Source: Streblospio benedicti (lineage: Eukaryota > Annelida > Polychaeta > Spionida > Spionidae). From it: a stretch of DNA of 64,000 nucleotides. A program made the position numbers and the translations under genes. Positions 58,888 to 64,000 of this stretch are shown here, piece by piece (position 1 is the stretch's first letter; each line of letters opens with the position of its first letter). The notes under the pieces are model-generated. The model had not been told where the DNA came from, made no database searches, and worked only from the letters and a program-made list of their open reading frames with translations. The stretch is taken from NCBI GenBank assembly GCA_019095985.1, contig CM032668.1, positions 18,404,041 to 18,468,040 of the forward strand, given 5' to 3'.

Positions 58888-61800
58888 GTAAGTGTCTTAA
58901 TTTACTTCACTCATGTTAAATCAACTTCTTTGATACACTTAACAAAATTGAAATGATAACCAGAAACATTTTTACATTACCAACATACAACATGAGGGTA
59001 TGAATCTGTTCTTCAACAAAATATAACAATTTCGTAATTGTGTCATGTGTTTTTGGGGTATCTTTTACCCTGCACATAATTATACCCGTTGGTACAAATC
59101 ATCCTTTTTCTTTGAATAATTGTGATTCAATTTTTTGAAAAATTAGATAAATAAGGATGTTCAATTATTACAGTTTAGGAATGTTACTGTTCAAGTTGTT
59201 CATAGTTATTTATTTCTATATGGTCATGCACATCAATATCAATCTCTGTTCGAGTGGCATGTTTGTTACGGGTTGTAAGTAGAGATTGGTGAAATCTTCG
59301 AAGTTTCTAAGTTCGTTCTTCTCCCTTTGAAGTTTATTTTCATGATTGAACCTTCTGCATAACATTAATTTATTGCTAAGCTTGAGAGCATGTCTATTAT
59401 GAAATTCCTTCCTATAAAGAACACAGTCGTAATTACGCTCTGCAAGTAGATCAGATATTGGGGTTCAAACTTTCGACATTGTTGACATATGCATAATCTA
59501 CATGTATCAAGTAATCTATTGTGATATATCACACTGACTGCCAGTTCATGGTGTTCTTATTTATTACAAATTCATTTGAGAATGTCTTCTTGATTTGCAA
59601 TGTCAACAGAGAAAGGCCCAATATTACAGCCGTTTGAAACCCGTGAAGTTCGATGACAAATTGTATAATGATGTTGATCATATATCCTTTACTCATATCT
59701 GAAACGCATTTGAATGACAACTCCAGCGGTGTAGTTTATTTTGTTCTAGCTCTAATATTAAAGCCCGATTTTCTATCGTTTTGACTACCCGATAGCAATC
59801 TCCAATCCACAACTAGTTTGTGTAAGTGAGCTGCATGTCCATACATATAGGGTGTCAATGGCAACATATTTGTCATTCTTTATGACTACTAAAACACACA
59901 CACAAAATACATTATGTAATGTTATACAGACCATTTTTCTAGAAAAATCAAAGAACATTCCGCCATATTGCCATTTCAAAGTTGATAACGGGCACCACCA
60001 CATTTATGACGTGGAATCGTGAAGTTGTAGTCGAGACACTACTGATTAGTACAGTAGACATCACAGCTATAACTTTGAAGCGGCTCAACCAAATGTCTTG
60101 AAATTGTGTAGAATTACTCCACTGATACAATGCTCTGATATCCTTAAATCTAGTAATTTAATAAGTACTGGATCTTTTATAATTAACGTCTTAATTAAGC
60201 CATCCAAATACAACATGACGTCACAAGCTCCGCCCCCTTGTTTGTTATTTGAGAGTCTGCAAGGTGCCGTAAACTTTGGTTAATAACTCATTATGATTTT
60301 AATGAACTTACACATCGATTACACCGGTTTCCATTATTCTCTCCACTCTTTCAATTGATATATATTAACCTTAAGAAATGTGTTTATGATAAAAAATGGT
60401 GTCTTTAAAAAATCCTAGAGACGATATCAAGTCTAAACCACCTGTTATTCAGAGAAATAGCGTGATGCGCGTGTTGACAACAAGCAAGGTGGGTTGAAAC
60501 ATTTGTTGCCCATTATTCCATTAATTTACTAAATATATTGGAATTCCTTTCATACACATCATATGTTATCGCATCAGAGATATATTTTTCTAAACTCGCT
60601 TGAGGTTTCACTGAATGAAATGCCCATGAAATCTCTAGAACGTAGAACGAACCGGTATTGTTGAATATGAGGCAAGCATGCCTGTAAGATAGACAGAAAG
60701 GTGGACGAGTTGTTTGTTTGACATTCTAAGCTTGGAGATAGCTAAATATATGCAATTATTTGTTCACACTGCCATATCCAATATACGTATCGGAAGGAGA
60801 TTTCAACAAGGATTCCAACGGTGTATTCTATTTGTTGCTAGCTTTAATAATAGTCGTGGTACAGCAAATACTGACTCGTCAGATTGTTTTCGTAAACAAG
60901 GCAGGGAGCACCTGTTTATTCTGAGAAATGTGATGATTTAGCAACAAGCATGGTGAGTTGTTGAAAATATGTGTAGTCCATCATTTAGTAATTTATTAGG
61001 AATATTGGACCTCGTTTCATACACAACATATGTTATGATGTTAAAGATACATTTTTCTATCCTCGATTGAGGTCTCACGAAATATTGTGCAATGCTTTTA
61101 GGTCAAGATTGACAAGAACGCTAATATTTAGATCTACTTGTCAGAGACAGTCGTTTTGGGGAACCGGTAAAGCATAGTGAAGTTTGAAAACGGTTTTTAA
61201 AAAGAATACTGTGTATGCAATCCTTAGCACAAATTATGGATGATGTAAGGTCTGCTGTATGCCTCCCTTGAATAAATTTTGAAAAAGGTCAGCAGAAGTT
61301 GTTGTACGAATGGTTTTAGAAATGTCTTGATTTCTGTCAAAATCACAACACAGGCCGGCAAGTTTGGAGGGAACAGTCCGAGTTATGAAGACGTTTTTAC
61401 AGAAAAATACTGACAGTAACTTTTACATTAACATTTGTCTGACATATGTTCTGTTATAAGTCTCTCTTGAATAAAATGAGCATTTTTTCTGGATAGACAG
61501 AAAAAAAGGACCAACACACGAGCCGGTTTCCAGAGAAATGGGCGGGGCATCGGAACTATGAAATAGTTCCAAAGCGCATGCGTGTATATTATATGCAAAT
61601 GCGTGACGTCAGGTTGTATCAAAGAGACAGGATTTCACTTGATTATTTTACAAATAAAAGTATTCATAAAAAATGCATTAGATAAAAACTAAATGTCTGT
61701 TTCTTTTATTGTTTATTGAATAGCACTTTAGTGACTGCCAAATCCAAAACGGTAACCAGGCATGTTTAAACCATTAGGAAATCTAACTTTAAAGAAGTTT

Positions 61801-64000
61801 TTACCAGAAAACTGACTACTCTACAAAATGTGTGCCAAAAAAGTCGGCAGGTGTCATGCGCATGCCTGTGGTGATGGCTGCCGCTGAGGATTCCCCAGCC
61901 GGCCGCTCGGTCACCATTTTCTTAATCATGTTTTTGCTAATAAATTCATTAGTATCAATGCTAGAATAAAATAAATCACACCACGGATATCCTTGTTAAA
62001 ATCCGCTTCCGACCCATATAATTGGTATGGCAGTTCGACTGCACAATAACATTTATTTAGTTATCAAGTTTAGTCAGCTTCCGACAAATCAACATGCGCG
62101 CATGCGCTCGGTGAAAGTAAACAATGGCATCCTATGTATATCAACCCAAACATAAATATTTGTCAAACAAATGGATTATCATAGTCACAATGATATACTC
62201 ATCAAGAATTCCCGTGTCGTATCACTTATAAACCGATTATGAAGTCAGGATCTAATATATATATATATATCAGATCATACGCAATGTAGATATTCCATGT
62301 CGATTGTATGCCTTGTCACCTGCATTTAGTGACTGTCGGCTCGTTCGTGAGAACTAGCAAATCATTATGAAGTTTAAAGATCAATTTATAATATAATGTT
62401 GAGTGTAAGCAAATGTTAAGCACGAGATATGTATGATACATGGTCTGCTATATGTCTCTCTTGAATTAGTTGAGACAAGAGAAGTTATGATAACACTGTA
62501 TATATAGTTGTCCACCGGTATCTGTCAAAACGCCGAAAGCATATGGCCCCTACATTCGAGCAGAGGGATATTTTTCAGCGACAAATAACTGGATTGTTGG
62601 ACAATATTTATTAAGTTAAGACACGGCAGCATGAGGGGGATAGATCAAAGACTATTGGGAACTAAATTACATTAAATTCATTGTCCATACAGTTATTGTA
62701 CAACGATAACATACTTTTGCTACTTTTTACAAAGTTTTGTATGGGAGATACCATTGTTATTATAAAACTGACATCAACCGTTTCCAAAGCTTTTAAGAAG
62801 AGAAGACGATTATTCTATTAAAATGTCTTTTTTCTTGTTTAAACGCAGAATACATTTAAAACATGTATTGCATAATGTTCACAAAATCAATGTTATTGAA
62901 CTGGCAAAAGAGACCCCTAACCTTCAGACTTGGACTTTAAGTAGTTAGGGTGGGAAGTACTGACATTGTTTGATTGTTTACAGAGTTAATGACCCATCAC
63001 TTGTGTATCTGGCTTAATTATTTGTATCTACTTGGATTGTCTGAATGGGTTGATTGTGGGTGTCACCAGCAATAGTAATTAAGTGTATGGTCAAACATAA
63101 CCCTGGCGAGTATGTTTACATAATGAATAATTTTTGGGATTATTGATATCATGCAAACTTCTTCATTGCCATTATATCCATTGCTACTGTTCAACATTTC
63201 CTGCTGATTGGGTATTTAAATTAAAAGGTCAATGTTTACTTATCTTTTTATAAAAAACGTTTGAAGATTCGCTCAGTAAAGTGCAGGTTCGAAGCCTAAA
63301 ATCCACTGAATGTCCCATCACTAGTTGTTACTCAAGACTTATATGTGGAACATTAGAAAGGAGCCCAAGATATTATTATTTCGTTGGTGGGTATGTACGT
63401 ATTCCTTAGTGTGTGGACTATACATACATTACACTTTGGAAATTAGAAATATTCTGCAAATAAGAAATATATACAGATTTCTTAGGAACTATTTATTATT
63501 ATCACATTCAATGTAATAATATGGATGATATTAAAGCTTTCATTCATAAATTTCTACTATGCCCCTCCCATTTTTTACTACTACCTAACATCCCACCAAT
63601 TACAATGTACCAGGGCCGTGCTGTCCACGTGCAAGCAGGCTACAAGCTGACTTTGAAGGCAAAAATGATTTATGTCATGTACACAATGTCTTTAATTTCT
63701 ACGAGCTTGGAGTTGTGCCATGGCGCATTCAAACGGGTAAAACGAGCTCTGTTCAGCGGTTGTTTCAGATTAAGAATCAAGTCAGTACTTTTTGAAATAC
63801 AGGCAAAAAAACATAGTTATTAAGTACAATTTTCACAAGGGTTGACCTTGGTAGGCCAGGCATGTATAATCTTGCAATCTCCTGCAGTGCGCCTCCATGA
63901 AAAGTTAATCCCCGCAACTTAATACTATACTATAATATTGACAGCTAAAACACACCTGTAATCCCGTATGAACCAGTATCAGTAGACAAACAGTATTGTG
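58888..64000. other. No gene seen; degenerate repeats
   Basis: No exon for the rest of the protease domain was found by looking for a GDSGGP-type motif. A diverged direct repeat of about 170 bp occurs at 60441-60615 and 60908-61085. A shorter motif (gtctctcttgaat) recurs at 61245, 61455 and 62450. A short (TA)n lies at 62255-62270. The last kilobase contains nothing recognisable. Confidence 0.5.
60441..61085. repeat. Diverged direct repeat, two units of about 170 bp
   Basis: Units 60441-60615 and 60908-61085 share, in order, cacctgtt-attc-gagaaat, caacaagca-ggt-g, cattt-agtaattta, and acacaacatatgttat-like blocks, ending in ttgaggt-tcac. Spacing about 467 bp. Unclassified. Confidence 0.55.

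Noticed and set aside
63521-63823. 100-codon frame at the window end as missing protease exon
   Set aside because: No GDSGGP-like motif, no acceptor in the right phase, no recognisable homology.

Overview
The window is AT-rich metazoan nuclear DNA. Short coding exons with clean GT/AG borders sit in long introns full of transposon remains. The domain mix (F-type lectin/FTP, laminin-G-like, PAN/apple, trypsin-like), the LINE and tRNA-SINE remains and a PIN-like/CXC-type ORF suggest a marine invertebrate (lophotrochozoan or invertebrate deuterostome). I cannot name the species. Window-wide there is one main gene on the + strand. Its first and last exons are not seen.

That gene is a secreted-type mosaic assembled here from about 35 exons between 1600 and 58887. 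In order it has: FTP-a (1600-5779); an incomplete FTP-b (7343-8499); FTP-c (12016-14540); a LamG-like jelly-roll domain (15131-18169); FTP-d (19597-26914); FTP-e (28574-33388); FTP-f (34249-35915); FTP-g (37271-46621); one further short exon (46875-47011); a PAN/apple domain (47788-48500); an FTP-type tail plus a Pro/Ser/Gln-rich linker (48620-50952); and most of a chymotrypsin-fold domain (52212-58887). Nearly every module begins and ends in intron phase 1, the classic exon-shuffling arrangement. The protease domain carries Gln where the catalytic His should be and lacks a basic residue at the activation site, so it looks like a serine-protease homologue. A lectin-array recognition protein with a non-catalytic protease tail is my inference.

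A partial duplication links 1423-10200 (copy A) with 34079-43560 (copy B). Both contain the same five exons, the same SINE and the same LTR remnant. Each has since received its own transposons, and the other copy preserves the empty site. This identifies TTAA-flanked piggyBac-type insertions of 2688 bp (with a nested 1023 bp one) and 1263 bp in A, and a 1302 bp TIR element in B. Other introns hold LINE fragments (minus strand, 16.6-17.8 kb and 57.9-58.6 kb), a Helitron-type helicase split by a hAT element, a retroelement pol fragment beside a 100-N gap, solo LTR material, two large hairpins, a MITE with long TIRs, and a PIN-like/CXC ORF.

Two quality cautions apply. Bases 53280-55510 are almost pure homopolymer runs and look like an assembly artefact inside the protease domain. 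Several exon frameshifts lie at homopolymers or a CCG repeat, so 'broken' exon calls may partly be base-calling errors. The last 5 kb shows only degenerate repeats.
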